Origin: Aquipseudomonas alcaligenes MRY13-0052
GTDB taxonomy: Bacteria; Pseudomonadota; Gammaproteobacteria; Pseudomonadales; Pseudomonadaceae
Assembly: GCA_000474255.1 (NCBI GenBank)
Contig: BATO01000017.1
Span: 32,452-96,451, forward strand
Reading direction: 5' to 3'
DNA: 64,000 nt
Part shown: positions 10,638 to 20,093 of the stretch, piece after piece
Position numbering within the stretch: position 1 is the first letter of the stretch
Layout: every line of letters begins with the position of its first letter
Program-made: the position numbers and the translations under genes
Notes under the pieces: generated by a model
The model's input: only the letters and a program-made list of their open reading frames with translations
The model's database searches: none
Told to the model about the DNA's origin: nothing

Positions 10638-11162
10638 TTACAAACGGAGCCGCCCGCCACGGCGCTTGGCGGTGGCCAGGCCATGGGGAATCAGGCTCTG
10701 CCGGTGGTGCGCATGGCACAGGGCGATGGCCAGGGCGTCGGAGGCGTCGATCTGTGGCTTCTGCACCAGCTTGAGCAGGTGCATGACCATCATCTGCACC
10801 TGTTGCTTGTCAGCGCCGCCGGTGCCGGCGATGGCCTGCTTGACCTGACTGGCACTGTACTCGGCCACCTCCAACCCTTCCTCACTGGCCGCGACTATGG
10901 CGGCACCGCGAGCCTGGCCCAGCTTGAGGGCGGAGTCGGCGTTGCGCGCCATGAACACCTTTTCGATGCCCATGGTCACCGGCCCGTAGGTCTGGATGAC
11001 CTCGCGCACGCCACGGAAGACGATCAGCAGGCGCTCCTGCAGTTCGCCGCTGCCGGTGCGGATGCAGCCGGAAGCGATGTATTCACAGCCGCGCCCGGTA
11101 TCGCGAACCACGCCGTAACCGGTGATGCGCGAACCAGGGTCGATACCGAGGATCAGGGTCAT
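10638..11162 (-). CDS. ruvC: Crossover junction endodeoxyribonuclease RuvC
   Basis: RuvC resolves Holliday junctions. The 174-residue protein has the RNase H-like fold with the first catalytic aspartate in LGIDPGSR, a glutamate in GIEKVF, and C-terminal acidic residues in [15 protein letters not shown]. It is the first gene of the ruv unit. A terminator lies between it and yebC upstream. Confidence 0.98.
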   Translation of the reverse strand: MTLILGIDPGSRITGYGVVRDTGRGCEYIASGCIRTGSGELQERLLIVFRGVREVIQTYGPVTMGIEKVFMARNADSALKLGQARGAAIVAASEEGLEVAEYSASQVKQAIAGTGGADKQQVQMMVMHLLKLVQKPQIDASDALAIALCHAHHRQSLIPHGLATAKRRGGRLRL

Positions 11163-11188
11163 TGGCGCTCTATATCAGGTGCCCAAGT

Positions 11189-11219
11189 AAAAAAGCCGAA
11201 GCGTCGGCTCCGGCTTTTT
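11189..11219 (-). terminator. Terminator after yebC
   Basis: Stem AAAAGCCG / CGGCTTTT with an inner GCCG/CGGC alternative and T runs on both sides. It stands between the yebC stop and the ruvC start and suggests that ruvCAB has its own promoter or depends on read-through. Confidence 0.7.
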
Positions 11220-11223
11220 CGTG

Positions 11224-11973
11224 TCAGCCCAACTGGGCCATCACATCGTCGGGGATGTCCACGTTGCTGTAGACGTTCTGCACGTCGTCGAGGTCTTCGA
11301 GCATGTCGATGAGCTTCAACACCTTCTGTGCGGTTTCCACATCGGTGATCGGCGCGCTGATCGAGGGGATCATCGCCACTTCTGCCTCGTCGCCCTTGAA
11401 ACCGGCGGCGGTGAGCGCTTCGTTGACGCTGAGGAAGTCGGCGAAGGAGGTGTACACCTCGACCGAGCCGTCTTCAGCGGCAACCACGTCATCGGCACCC
11501 GCTTCCAGCGCGGCTTCCATCAGGGCGTCTTCATTCACGCCAGGGGCGTAGCTGATCTGGCCCTTGCGGTCGAACATGTAAGCCACCGAACCGTCGGTTC
11601 CGAGGTTGCCGCCACACTTGCTGAAGGCGTGACGCACTTCAGCGGCGGTGCGGTTGCGGTTGTCGGTCATGGCTTCGACGATGATCGCCACGCCGCTCGG
11701 CGCATAACCCTCGTAGCTCAGCTCGACCATGTTGTCGGCTTCGTTGGAGCCGGCGCCACGGGCGATCGCGCGATCGATGGTGTCGCGGGTCATGTTGGCG
11801 GTGAGCGCCTTGTCCACGGCCAGGCGCAGACGCGGGTTGTCCGCCGGGTTGCCACCGCCATGCTTGGCGGCAACGGTCAGCTCACGGATGAGCTTGGTGA
11901 AGATCTTGCCGCGCTTGGCGTCCTGGCGCTCCTTGCGGTGCTTGATGTTGGCCCATTTGGAATGACCAGCCAT
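11224..11973 (-). CDS. yebC: YebC/PmpR family DNA-binding regulator
   Basis: YebC-family proteins are three-domain cytoplasmic proteins. The P. aeruginosa ortholog PmpR represses quinolone signalling genes, and other members act at the ribosome. The product is 249 residues with the hallmark start [14 protein letters not shown] and conserved [11 protein letters not shown]. The ATG at 11973 is chosen over the 12-residue longer frame because of that conserved start. The pqs genes that PmpR controls in P. aeruginosa are not at their usual place beside nadA in this window, so the target here is open. Confidence 0.93.
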   Translation of the reverse strand: MAGHSKWANIKHRKERQDAKRGKIFTKLIRELTVAAKHGGGNPADNPRLRLAVDKALTANMTRDTIDRAIARGAGSNEADNMVELSYEGYAPSGVAIIVEAMTDNRNRTAAEVRHAFSKCGGNLGTDGSVAYMFDRKGQISYAPGVNEDALMEAALEAGADDVVAAEDGSVEVYTSFADFLSVNEALTAAGFKGDEAEVAMIPSISAPITDVETAQKVLKLIDMLEDLDDVQNVYSNVDIPDDVMAQLG

Positions 11974-12036
11974 ATCTGACTCCGTGCTTGCTAGGTGGCG
12001 GCGGCGCACCGGGCGCCACCGTCGGGATGGAACGGT

Positions 12037-13812
12037 TTACTCGGCCTTGGGCTGTTCGCGCAGGCGGATGTGCAGTTCGCGCAGTGCCTTGCCATCCACG
12101 CTGCCCGGAGCCTGGGTCATGACGTCGCCGGCGCTCTGGGTTTTCGGGAAGGCGATCACTTCGCGGATCGACGCAGCACCGGTCATCAGCATGACCAGGC
12201 GATCCAGGCCGAAGGCCAGGCCACCGTGCGGCGGAGCACCGTACTTCAGCGCATCGAGGAGGAAGCCGAACTTCTCTTCCTGCTCGGCATCGTCGATGCC
12301 CAGCACGCGGAACACGGCCTGCTGCATGGCCTTGTCGTGGATACGGATGGAGCCGCCGCCCAGTTCGGTGCCGTTGAGCACCATGTCATAGGCACGGGAC
12401 AGCTTGCCGGCCGGGTTGGCCTCCAGCTCTTCCGGGCTGCACTTGGGCGCAGTGAACGGGTGGTGCAGGGAGGTGAGGCTGCCGTCGTCGTTCTCTTCGA
12501 ACATCGGGAAGTCGACGACCCACATCGGCGCCCATTCCTTGGTGAGCAGGTTGAGGTCATGGCCGACCTTGATGCGCAGGGCACCCAGGGCGTCGCAGAC
12601 GACCTTGGCCTTGTCGGCACCGAAGAACACGATGTCGCCATCGACCGCACCGACGCGATCGAGGATCACGTTGAGGTTCGGCTCGGCGATATTCTTGACG
12701 ATCGGCGACTGCAGGCCGTCGATACCGTTGGCGCGCTCGTTGACCTTGATGTAGGCCAGGCCCTTGGCACCGTAGATGCCGACGAACTTGGTGTAGTCGT
12801 CGATCTGCTTGCGCGGCATGCTCGCCCCGCCCGGAACGCGCAGTGCGGCAACGCGGCCTTTCGGATCGTTGGCCGGGCCGGAGAAGACCTTGAATTCAAC
12901 GTCTTTCAACTGGTCGGCAACGTCCACCAGTTCCAGCGGGATGCGCAGGTCGGGCTTGTCCGAGCCGTAGCGGCGCATGGCTTCTTCGAAGGGCATGTGC
13001 GGGAACTCGTCGAACTCGACGTCGAGGACTTCCTTGAACAGCTGGCGAACCATCTTCTCGGTGATGGCGATGATGTCGCTCTCGTCGAGGAAGCTGGTTT
13101 CGATGTCGATCTGGGTGAATTCCGGCTGACGGTCGGCACGCAGGTCTTCGTCGCGGAAGCATTTGGCGATCTGGTAGTAGCGATCGAAGCCGGCAACCAT
13201 CAGCAGCTGCTTGAACAGCTGCGGCGATTGCGGCAGGGCGAAGAAGTTGCCCGGGTAGGTGCGGCTCGGCACCAGGTAGTCACGCGCGCCTTCCGGAGTC
13301 GGGCGACCGAGGATCGGCGTCTCGACGTCGAGGAAGCCGTTCTCGTCCAGGTAGCGGCGGATGCTGCTGGTGATGCGCGCACGCAGCTTCAGCTTGGCGG
13401 CCATTTCCGGGCGACGCAGGTCGATGAAGCGGTAGCGCAGGCGGGTCTCTTCGCCCACGTCGGAGTATTCGTCCAGCGGGAAGGGCGGGGTCTCGGCCTG
13501 GTTGAGGACTTCGAGCTCATAGCCCAGCACTTCGATACCGCCGGACGCCATGTTGGCGTTGACCGCACCGGCCGGGCGCGGACGCACCTTGCCGGTCACC
13601 TTGACGACGTACTCGCTGCGCACGCGGTCAGCCTTGGCGAAGGTCTCGGCGCGATCCGGGTCGAACACCACCTGGGCCAGGCCTTCACGATCACGGATAT
13701 CGAGGAAGATGACCCCGCCATGGTCGCGGCGACGGTGGACCCAGCCGCAAAGGGTGATTTCCTGGCCGTCCAGGCTCTCGTTCAGTTGGCCGCAATAGTG
13801 GCTGCGCATCAT
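12037..13812 (-). CDS. aspS: Aspartyl-tRNA synthetase (AspRS/nondiscriminating type possible)
   Basis: This class II aminoacyl-tRNA synthetase has 591 residues. It shows an N-terminal OB-fold anticodon-binding domain ([22 protein letters not shown]), motif 2 in [16 protein letters not shown], the bacterial insertion (GAD) domain, and motif 3 in [12 protein letters not shown] near the C-terminus. The start [13 protein letters not shown] at 13812 matches P. aeruginosa AspS; the 35-residue upstream extension in frame is not conserved. Whether it also charges tRNA-Asn depends on the presence of GatCAB elsewhere. Confidence 0.98.
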   Translation of the reverse strand: MMRSHYCGQLNESLDGQEITLCGWVHRRRDHGGVIFLDIRDREGLAQVVFDPDRAETFAKADRVRSEYVVKVTGKVRPRPAGAVNANMASGGIEVLGYELEVLNQAETPPFPLDEYSDVGEETRLRYRFIDLRRPEMAAKLKLRARITSSIRRYLDENGFLDVETPILGRPTPEGARDYLVPSRTYPGNFFALPQSPQLFKQLLMVAGFDRYYQIAKCFRDEDLRADRQPEFTQIDIETSFLDESDIIAITEKMVRQLFKEVLDVEFDEFPHMPFEEAMRRYGSDKPDLRIPLELVDVADQLKDVEFKVFSGPANDPKGRVAALRVPGGASMPRKQIDDYTKFVGIYGAKGLAYIKVNERANGIDGLQSPIVKNIAEPNLNVILDRVGAVDGDIVFFGADKAKVVCDALGALRIKVGHDLNLLTKEWAPMWVVDFPMFEENDDGSLTSLHHPFTAPKCSPEELEANPAGKLSRAYDMVLNGTELGGGSIRIHDKAMQQAVFRVLGIDDAEQEEKFGFLLDALKYGAPPHGGLAFGLDRLVMLMTGAASIREVIAFPKTQSAGDVMTQAPGSVDGKALRELHIRLREQPKAE

Positions 13813-14037
13813 GGTCGTGTTTCGCTTCTCTTGAGTCTTGAATTCGTCGGGCCGCCAGTGTGCGTGCCGTCGATGACCGCGAACGGGCTGCGAATCGCCG
13901 CCGGGCATCGGGACCACACTGCCGCTGGCCAGGGACCGGTGGCAAAGGGGCGGATTATATATGGTTAATCGACACCGCGCAGCCGCCCGCCGGAAGCCTT
14001 TCTATACTGAAGGGCCCAAGCCGGTGGAGGACCATCC

Positions 14038-15144
14038 ATGGCCACGCCTCGCCCCGTCGACATCACCACGGACCTGCTGGACGACTTCCGCCAGGAGACA
14101 CGTGAGCAGTTCTCCCGCTGCGAGCACCTGCTGATCGAACTCGAGCGCCATCCCGATGACGACGAGCGCCTGCGCGAGCTGTTCCGCCTGGTGCACACGC
14201 TCAAGGGCAACCTCGGCTACGTCGGGCTGGACCGGCTGAACACCCTGCCCCAGGCCCTGGAGGATGTGCTCGCCCAATTGCGCGAAGGCACCCTGGTGTT
14301 CGACAGCCTGCTGGGCGACATCCTCCTGCTGCTGCAGGACCGCCTGCGCCTGCAGATCGAACAGGCGCTGAAGGGCGACACCCGCGAGCCGGAGGACATC
14401 CGCTCACTGAGCAAAGCCCTCAAGGCACTGGCCAATGCCCCCGAACAGCGCCAGGCGGAACTGCGCAGCGCGCTGCTGCATCGCCTGGACCCGAGCACGC
14501 GCCTGCTGCCCCCCGAACCCGAAGCGAAGAACACTGGCCCCCTGGCCCGCCACGGCCTGGAAGACGAACCCGACCTGCGGTTCTTCGCCGAGCTGATGCT
14601 GGCGGCGGAGAACCGCTCGCGCTTCTGGCTGGGCCGTGGCCAGCGCCAGCTGGAACTCGCCCTGGCGATGAACGAGCGCGCCGGGCGCCCCGTATCGCCC
14701 CGCCAGTTGGCCGCAGCCGTGTGCCTGCACGACCTGGGCATGGCGCTGCTACCGCTGGAGCTGCTGCACAAGCAGGAGCCACTCAACCATGACGAGCGCC
14801 GGCGCATGCAATCCCACCCGCGCATGGGGGCGGAACTGCTCAAGCGCATGCCGCAATGGGAAGACGCCGCCGAGATCATCCTGCAGCACCAGGAGCACGC
14901 CGACGGCAGCGGCTACCCCAAGGGCCTGCATGAAACGGAGATCAGCCCCGGCGCACTGATCCTCGACATCGTCGACACCTTCGACGCCCGCACCCATGAG
15001 CGCGCCCACCAGACACTGAGCAAACGCCCACTGCTGCGCGCCATCCTGGAGATCAACGGCCTCGGCGGCAGCCAGTTCAGCGCCTACTGGGTCAATATGT
15101 TCAACCTCTGCCTGCAGGAAGACCCCGCCCTCGCCCACCTTTGA
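14038..15144 (+). CDS. Hpt domain fused to an HD-GYP-like domain
   Basis: This 368-residue protein has two recognisable parts. Residues about 5-105 look like a histidine phosphotransfer (Hpt) domain: an acidic helical start and LFRLVHTLKGNLGYVGL, with the phosphorylatable His in the HTLKG motif. Residues about 185-355 look like an HD-GYP domain: the HD pair in CLHDLGMALLP, KQEPLNHDE, SHPRMGAELL, QHQEHADGSGYPKGL and IVDTFDAR. Differences from the consensus are a Met for Lys in HDxGK, Gln for the second His of HHE, and no clear first metal His. It could therefore be an active c-di-GMP phosphodiesterase or a degenerate binding module. A good GGAGG sits 7 bases before the ATG. No kinase or receiver is encoded next to it. 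Confidence 0.8.
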   Translation: MATPRPVDITTDLLDDFRQETREQFSRCEHLLIELERHPDDDERLRELFRLVHTLKGNLGYVGLDRLNTLPQALEDVLAQLREGTLVFDSLLGDILLLLQDRLRLQIEQALKGDTREPEDIRSLSKALKALANAPEQRQAELRSALLHRLDPSTRLLPPEPEAKNTGPLARHGLEDEPDLRFFAELMLAAENRSRFWLGRGQRQLELALAMNERAGRPVSPRQLAAAVCLHDLGMALLPLELLHKQEPLNHDERRRMQSHPRMGAELLKRMPQWEDAAEIILQHQEHADGSGYPKGLHETEISPGALILDIVDTFDARTHERAHQTLSKRPLLRAILEINGLGGSQFSAYWVNMFNLCLQEDPALAHL

Positions 15145-15229
15145 TTCGGTTGTCGCCCCCTCGCCCCCTGACTAAGCTGCCCACGCAGCCCGGCCACCCG
15201 TAACGGGGCAGAACCAACAAGGAGTCCAG

Positions 15230-16048
15230 ATGCAGGCGCTAGCAGGGAAAGTCGCAGTGGTGACGGGAGCAGGATCAGGCATCGGCCGCGCACTGGCTCA
15301 CCAACTGGCCGCCGAAGGCTGCCACCTGGCGCTGGCCGACCTCGACCGGGAAAACCTCAGCCAGGTGGCCAGTGAACTGCAACGCGACGGGCTGAAGATC
15401 ACCACCCACCCGCTGGATGTCGCCGAACGCGCGGCTGTCTACGCCTTCGCCGACGAGGTGCTGGCCGCCCACGGCAGCGTGCAACTGGTGATCAACAATG
15501 CCGGCGTCGCCCTTTCGCAAACGATCGCGGAGCTGCGCTACGACGACTTCGAATGGATCATGAACATCAACTTCTGGGGCGTGGTACACGGCACCAAGGC
15601 CTTCCTGCCGCACCTGCTGAAGAACAACGAAGGGCAGATCGTCAACGTCTCCAGCATTTTCGGCATCATCAGCCTGCCCACCCAGGGCGCCTACAACGCC
15701 AGCAAGTTCGCCGTCCGCGGCTTCACCGAGGCCCTGCGCCAGGAGCTGGCGCACACGGGAGTGAAAGCCGCCTGCGTGCACCCCGGCGGCATCCGCACCA
15801 ATATCGCCAAGGCCGCACGCTTCTACCAGGGGCCCGACGGCCGCCAGGACGCCGCCCGTGCAGCAGCGCAGTTCGACAAGGTGGCCCGCACCACACCCGA
15901 CGAAGCCGCCCGGGTGATACTCGACGGCATTCGTCGGCAGCACCCGCGCATCCTGATCGGCGCCGACGCCCGCCTGCTCGACCGCATCCAGCGGCTGCTG
16001 CCGGCCAGCTACCCGCGAATCCTGGCGAAACTGCTCGGTCGTCGCTGA
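15230..16048 (+). CDS. SDR-family NAD(P)-dependent oxidoreductase
   Basis: This short-chain dehydrogenase/reductase has 272 residues. The Rossmann cofactor motif is TGAGSGIG (residues about 12-19) with an Asp-rich segment LADLDRE that favours NAD(H). NNAG follows, then the catalytic Ser in NVSSIFG and the YNASK motif holding the catalytic Tyr and Lys. The sequence resembles bacterial acetoin/alcohol-type SDRs of unknown substrate. AAGGAG lies 5 bases before the ATG. It is preceded by the Hpt/HD-GYP gene by 85 bp and followed by dps; no shared function is evident. Confidence 0.9.
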   Translation: MQALAGKVAVVTGAGSGIGRALAHQLAAEGCHLALADLDRENLSQVASELQRDGLKITTHPLDVAERAAVYAFADEVLAAHGSVQLVINNAGVALSQTIAELRYDDFEWIMNINFWGVVHGTKAFLPHLLKNNEGQIVNVSSIFGIISLPTQGAYNASKFAVRGFTEALRQELAHTGVKAACVHPGGIRTNIAKAARFYQGPDGRQDAARAAAQFDKVARTTPDEAARVILDGIRRQHPRILIGADARLLDRIQRLLPASYPRILAKLLGRR

Positions 16049-16182
16049 CGTTATCGACGGCCGATAGCCTCTACGCATCGCAACGATTGATATAAGCCAA
16101 GGCAGACCATGGGGCGCTCTATGCTAGGCTCTGCCGCATCACGGGCCCTAGCCAGGCCCTGGCCACTGAGAGGAGTAAAGGC

Positions 16183-16653
16183 ATGGAAATCAATATCGGA
16201 ATCGCCGAACAGGATCGCGCAGCTATCGCCGAGGGCCTGTCCCGCTTGCTGGCGGACACCTACACCCTCTACCTCAAGACCCACAACTTCCACTGGAACG
16301 TCACCGGGCCGATGTTCAACACCCTGCACCTGATGTTCGAAGGGCAGTACACCGAACTGGCACTGGCCGTGGACTCCATCGCCGAGCGCATTCGCGCCCT
16401 GGGCTTCCCGGCACCAGGCACCTACGCCTCTTATGCGCGCCTGTCGTCGATCAAGGAAGAAGAAGGCGTACCCGCTTCCGAAGACATGATCCGCCAACTG
16501 GTGCAGGGCCAGGAAGCCGTTGTACGCACCGCCCGCGGCATCTTCCCGCTGCTGGACAAGGTCAGCGACGAGCCGACCGCCGACCTGCTGACCCAGCGCA
16601 TGCAGGTCCATGAAAAGACCGCCTGGATGCTGCGCAGCCTGCTCGCCAACTGA
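16183..16653 (+). CDS. dps: Dps-family DNA-binding ferritin-like protein
   Basis: Dps forms dodecamers that oxidise and store iron and protect DNA in starvation and oxidative stress. The 156-residue product has the ferroxidase signature [14 protein letters not shown] followed by [26 protein letters not shown], with the His, Asp and Glu ligands. The position next to aspS corresponds to PA0962 of P. aeruginosa. A CTATGCT element about 60 bp upstream resembles a sigmaS -10, which would suit stationary-phase control; that is inference. A clear AGGAG precedes the start. Confidence 0.95.
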   Translation: MEINIGIAEQDRAAIAEGLSRLLADTYTLYLKTHNFHWNVTGPMFNTLHLMFEGQYTELALAVDSIAERIRALGFPAPGTYASYARLSSIKEEEGVPASEDMIRQLVQGQEAVVRTARGIFPLLDKVSDEPTADLLTQRMQVHEKTAWMLRSLLAN

Positions 16654-16671
16654 TCACGGAAAATCTCCAGC

Positions 16672-16695
16672 AAAGGCCCGGTTCTCCGGGCCTTT
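16672..16695 (+). terminator. Terminator after dps
   Basis: Stem AAAGGCCCGG / CCGGGCCTTT with a tight TTCT loop lies 19 bp past the dps stop. The T run is short. Confidence 0.7.
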
Positions 16696-16758
16696 AGCTA
16701 TGCGCAAAAGCCTGCCTGAACTATGCTCTGGCAATCCGCTCCCGACACAGTGACGCGA

Positions 16759-17825
16759 ATGAGTCAGCCGCCGAAAACACCCCTGCTCATCGAGCTGTTC
16801 CCCGAAGAAACCCGCGAAGCAGCCGAGTTGCTCAAGCAGGCGGTACCCCTCATGGTGCGCCACGACATTCCGCCGAATCCGGTGCACTACGCCCTCTGGT
16901 ACACCTATAGCAAAGGCCTGGAGCCCGACCTCAACCGGCGCCTCGACAAGATCGTCAAGGACTTCGACAGTTTTCCCCCGGAATCCGCGATCAAGCTGTA
17001 CCGCGACTACATCATCCGTGGCGAGCTGGACGCCGCCCGCGCCGGGCAACAGCAGGTCATCGAACTGGTGGATGACATCGAATCCGGCGTTACCCGCAGC
17101 GTTGTCGGCAGCACCGCCTACCAGCACAGCCTGACCCTCGGCCTCGCCGCCCTGCACGACCCGATCATCGACGACCTGCCCGGTGTCCTTGGCGAGCTGC
17201 AACAGAGCACCCAATTGATGCAAGAGCAGCAGGAACAGTTCCTCTATCGACTGCGCGCCGCCCAATCGGAGATCCAGAACCTGCGCAACCAACTGGAAAA
17301 AGCCCAGATGGCCGCCACCCTGGACAGCCTCACCCAGGTGTTCAACCGCCACGCCTTCACCCGCCTGCTGGAACAGGCACTGGCCAACAGCCACGACGGG
17401 CTGGCCCTGGTGATGCTGGATATCGACCACTTCAAGCAGTTCAACGATCACTTCGGCCACCCCCTGGGTGACCGGGTGCTGCAGCACGTCGGCCAGTTGC
17501 TCCGCGAACTGCTCCCCCCCGTGCCATGGCGGCCCGCTATGGCGGCGAAGAGTTCTGCGTAGTACTGCGGGACTGCTACGACCTGGCCACCGCTCACCAA
17601 TTCGCCGAAAACCTGCGCCTGAAGTTCCAGTCGCTACGGGTCAAGGTGCGCCGTACCGACCAGGTCCTCGACACCATCACCGCCAGCTTCGGCCTGGCCC
17701 TGGCAGAGCCCGGCGACAACCTGGAAAGCCTGCTCACCCGGGCGGACGACGCCCTCTACCAGGCCAAGCGCAACGGCCGCAATCAGGTCCACCCCCAGGC
17801 CCCGGAAGCGGCGCTAACCGCTTGA
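16759..17825 (+). pseudogene. Diguanylate cyclase (GGDEF) gene, interrupted by a one-base frameshift
   Basis: The first frame (from MSQPPKTP) encodes a helical N-terminal domain (about 180 residues), a coiled coil and the first half of a GGDEF domain (DSLTQVFNRHAF, MLDIDHFKQFNDHFGH). It then runs out of frame just after a run of seven C at 17514-17520. The second half continues in the -1 frame, with ARYGGEEF as the active-site motif, ASFGLALAEPG and DDALYQAKRNGRN. One extra C in the run would restore one protein of about 356 residues (...LLPPRAMAARYGGEEF). No RxxD inhibitory site is seen five residues before GGEEF. The cause may be real mutation, slippage or a sequencing error. An intact protein would make c-di-GMP. 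Start could also be 16723. Confidence 0.85.
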
Positions 17826-17984
17826 TTTGAGTAGCCCTCCTCTTTGCTGTTAAATACGGCCCGGTGCTCCCGGCCTCAAGTTGCCGAGGCCCGGAAACGA
17901 CCCCCAGATCAGCCTTCCGTAAACCGGAACCGCTGCCCGGATGGTCCTTCCGACGCGAGCGTTATCAAGGTGAGTCCATTGAAT

Positions 17985-18587
17985 ATGTTGAAGATCGTCC
18001 ATCTGCTGACGGGCGCTGCTGCGCTCCTGTTGTCCTTCGTCCCTAGCCTGCGCACCGACGCCCTGCCCTACCTGCAACAACCCGATGCCCTTTATCTGGC
18101 ACTGCTCGGCCTGCTCAACCTGCTGCTCGCGCCCGTCGTACCGGCCTGGGCCAAGGGCCTGCGCAACCAATTGCAAGGCGTCGTCTCCGCCCTGCTGGTC
18201 CTGGCCGTGGTCCTGCAGACCCTGAACCTGCTCGCGCCGCTGTCCACCATCGGCAACCAGCCGGCCATCCTCCTCAGCCTGCTGACCGCCATCGCCGCCG
18301 TGCTGCTTCACCTGGCGATCAACCTGCGCAAGGTCACCCAGGCCGTCCCCCTGCCCCAGGACATGTCCAACCGCGAGACCGGCACGGTCAAGTGGTTCAA
18401 CACCTCCAAGGGCTTCGGCTTCATCTCCCGCGACTCGGGCGATGACATCTTCGTGCACTTCCGCGCCATCCGCGGCGAAGGCCACCGCGTCCTGATCGAA
18501 GGGCAGCGCGTCGAGTTCTCCGTCATGCAACGCGACAAGGGCCTGCAAGCCGAAGACGTTATCGCCGCACTGCCTGGCCGCCGCTAA
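17985..18587 (+). CDS. Membrane-anchored cold-shock-domain protein
   Basis: The product is 200 residues. The N-terminal ~125 residues hold about four hydrophobic segments ([71 protein letters not shown]). The C-terminal ~70 residues are a cold-shock domain with [16 protein letters not shown] (RNP1) and DIFVHF (RNP2). It corresponds by position to the 'probable cold-shock protein' PA0961. The fusion would place an RNA/DNA-binding domain at the inner membrane. The ATG at 17985 is used; a TTG six bases earlier is better spaced from an AAGG and is possible. The longer frame from 17844 has no support. Confidence 0.88.
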   Translation: MLKIVHLLTGAAALLLSFVPSLRTDALPYLQQPDALYLALLGLLNLLLAPVVPAWAKGLRNQLQGVVSALLVLAVVLQTLNLLAPLSTIGNQPAILLSLLTAIAAVLLHLAINLRKVTQAVPLPQDMSNRETGTVKWFNTSKGFGFISRDSGDDIFVHFRAIRGEGHRVLIEGQRVEFSVMQRDKGLQAEDVIAALPGRR

Positions 18588-18601
18588 GCCAGCCACCAAA
18601 G

Positions 18602-18629
18602 AAAAGCCCGCCAGATGGCGGGCTTTTTC
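18602..18629. terminator. Bidirectional terminator between the cold-shock gene and slyX
   Basis: Stem AAAAGCCCGCCA / TGGCGGGCTTTTT with T runs on both strands, between two convergent genes. Confidence 0.85.
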
Positions 18630-18640
18630 ATTCACTCGAT

Positions 18641-18850
18641 TCAATAGTGGGGGGGCGGCACGTCGTCATCACCACCGCCACCAAACTGCCCGATCAGTTC
18701 CTCCTGGCGCTTGGCCAAGGCAGCCAGTTGCAGCTGCAAACGCTCCACGACCCGCTGCTGCATGACCAGCACATCGTTGAGCGCCTGGATGGTGTCGTCC
18801 TGGAACGCCAGGCGGGTTTCCAGTTCGTTGATGCGCTCCTCAAGGCTCAT
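18641..18850 (-). CDS. slyX: SlyX family protein
   Basis: This is a 69-residue coiled-coil protein of unknown function. It has the SlyX pattern: [23 protein letters not shown] near the N-terminus, heptad leucines throughout, and a proline/tyrosine-containing end PPPHY. Its start overlaps the stop of the HIT gene by 4 bases (ATGA), so it is co-translated with it. Confidence 0.93.
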   Translation of the reverse strand: MSLEERINELETRLAFQDDTIQALNDVLVMQQRVVERLQLQLAALAKRQEELIGQFGGGGDDDVPPPHY

Positions 18851-19278
18851 GGCTGAACCTCAGCGAAACGGAAATCATCGGTAAGCACCAGGCGCAGCTT
18901 GGCCATCACCTCGTCGACTTGCTCCGCCGTATAGGGCTGCGCTGGATGCCGCCCCCACACCGGAGCGGGCCAGGCAGCATCTTCACGACGACGCGCGATC
19001 ACATGCATATGCAGTTGGCTGACCACGTTGCCCAGGGTGGCGACGTTCATCTTGTCGGCGCCGAAGCTGTCCTTGAGCACCTCCGCCAAGCGAGTGGTTT
19101 CGCTCCACAGGCGCAGTTGGTCATCAGCATCGAGCTGGAACAGCTCGCTGACGTCCTCACGACGGGGCACGAGAATGAACCAGGGGTAGTGCACGTCATT
19201 CATCAGTAGCAGACGGCACAGTGGGAAATCTCCGACCTGCAGGCAATCCTGCTGCAGTCTCTGATCCAGGGCGAACAT
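18847..19278 (-). CDS. HIT-family protein
   Basis: HIT proteins are nucleotide hydrolases or transferases. This 143-residue one has the family motif as QLHMHVI, that is, Gln in place of the first His of HxHxH, while the middle His (the nucleophile in characterised members) is kept. An AGGAG precedes the start. It is divergent from the oprD gene over a long non-coding region and is followed by slyX with a 4-base overlap. The substrate is unknown. Confidence 0.9.
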   Translation of the reverse strand: MFALDQRLQQDCLQVGDFPLCRLLLMNDVHYPWFILVPRREDVSELFQLDADDQLRLWSETTRLAEVLKDSFGADKMNVATLGNVVSQLHMHVIARRREDAAWPAPVWGRHPAQPYTAEQVDEVMAKLRLVLTDDFRFAEVQP

Positions 19279-20093
19279 AACGACCTCTCCTGTTCTTCCG
19301 GGTGTAACCCAAGCTTAATCCCGCCCCGGCGACAGACAAAACAGCGCGAGACAGGAAACGGCGCGCAGGATACCCAAGGAAAGATTCCGGCGGAACCGTA
19401 AGCCCTTCTATATAAGGAGGCGCACGCATGCTGGCGCCCTGCGTCCTGAAAGTGCGCAGCGGTTACCGCAACGCACCAAAATCGCACACAGAGTCAAAGA
19501 CCGTTACCCCACGCCACACTCGCCCCATCACGGGGCATGGCCCTAGCGAAGCCAACGCCACACCGCAACCCCCGGAAAGCATGAGAACACCCGCCATCCC
19601 CCAGGCTGACAGGCTGCACGGCAGAGCCGCCGGGCAACACCGGCCCGCCCCGAACGAGCCATCCGCCACACTGCGGCAAAATTTCCAGGCAGAGGACCCA
19701 CTTTGAGCACGCTTGTTGCTTTAGAGGGAACAAGGTCGTAGCAGGCACCCGCAAGTGCCCGTACCCCGCCTTCGAAGTGCCGGCAACAGGCTGTCAAACA
19801 GCCATCAGCAGCGTGCAGTGAATGTAGGACGGAAGTGCAGGCTTAGTTGTGCTAAGTGCCCGCCCAGACCGCATAAAAATACGAAACGAAGGGATTGCAA
19901 GGCGAAAACTACGAATATGCGACATGCTCACACTGAATTTGCGACATGGCCGTGAAGAATTCGTAAGGAATAGAGTTGAACTATCGCCAACATAGACGTC
20001 GTGCTATAAGTTAGCGCCGACACAAAAAGAAAGAACCGCCTTCAACATATAAGAAAGCGGCGAGAATCTTCAAAAACCAAAGGAGCAATCACA
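19279..20093. other. Long non-coding region upstream of oprD
   Basis: These 815 bp lie between divergent genes. The only reading frame of size (19428-19706) starts after a good AAGGAGG but has no protein-like composition. From about 19850 to 20090 the sequence is more AT-rich than its surroundings, and it contains a tandem repeat described separately. A TATAAG at 20005 could be a -10; no good -35 is at the right distance, which would suit an activator-dependent promoter. An AAGGAG stands 8 bases before the oprD start. Confidence 0.6.
19913..19948. promoter_or_regulatory. Tandem TGTCGC half-sites, possible ArgR operator
   Basis: GAATATGCGACATG (19913-19926) and GAATTTGCGACATG (19935-19948) match at 13 of 14 positions and start 22 bp apart. 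On the other strand each contains TGTCGC, the conserved core of the Pseudomonas ArgR half-site as I recall it, and ArgR operators there are direct repeats of about this spacing. ArgR activates oprD in P. aeruginosa. The downstream AA of the consensus is not clearly present. Confidence 0.5.

Noticed and set aside
19428..19706. 92-codon plus-strand frame after a strong AAGGAGG in the long region before oprD
   Set aside because: The product has no hydrophobic core or repeats, its composition (Pro/Arg/His/Thr-rich) looks like non-coding GC-rich DNA, and the codon pattern is unlike the neighbours. It may deserve a conservation check but I do not call it a gene.
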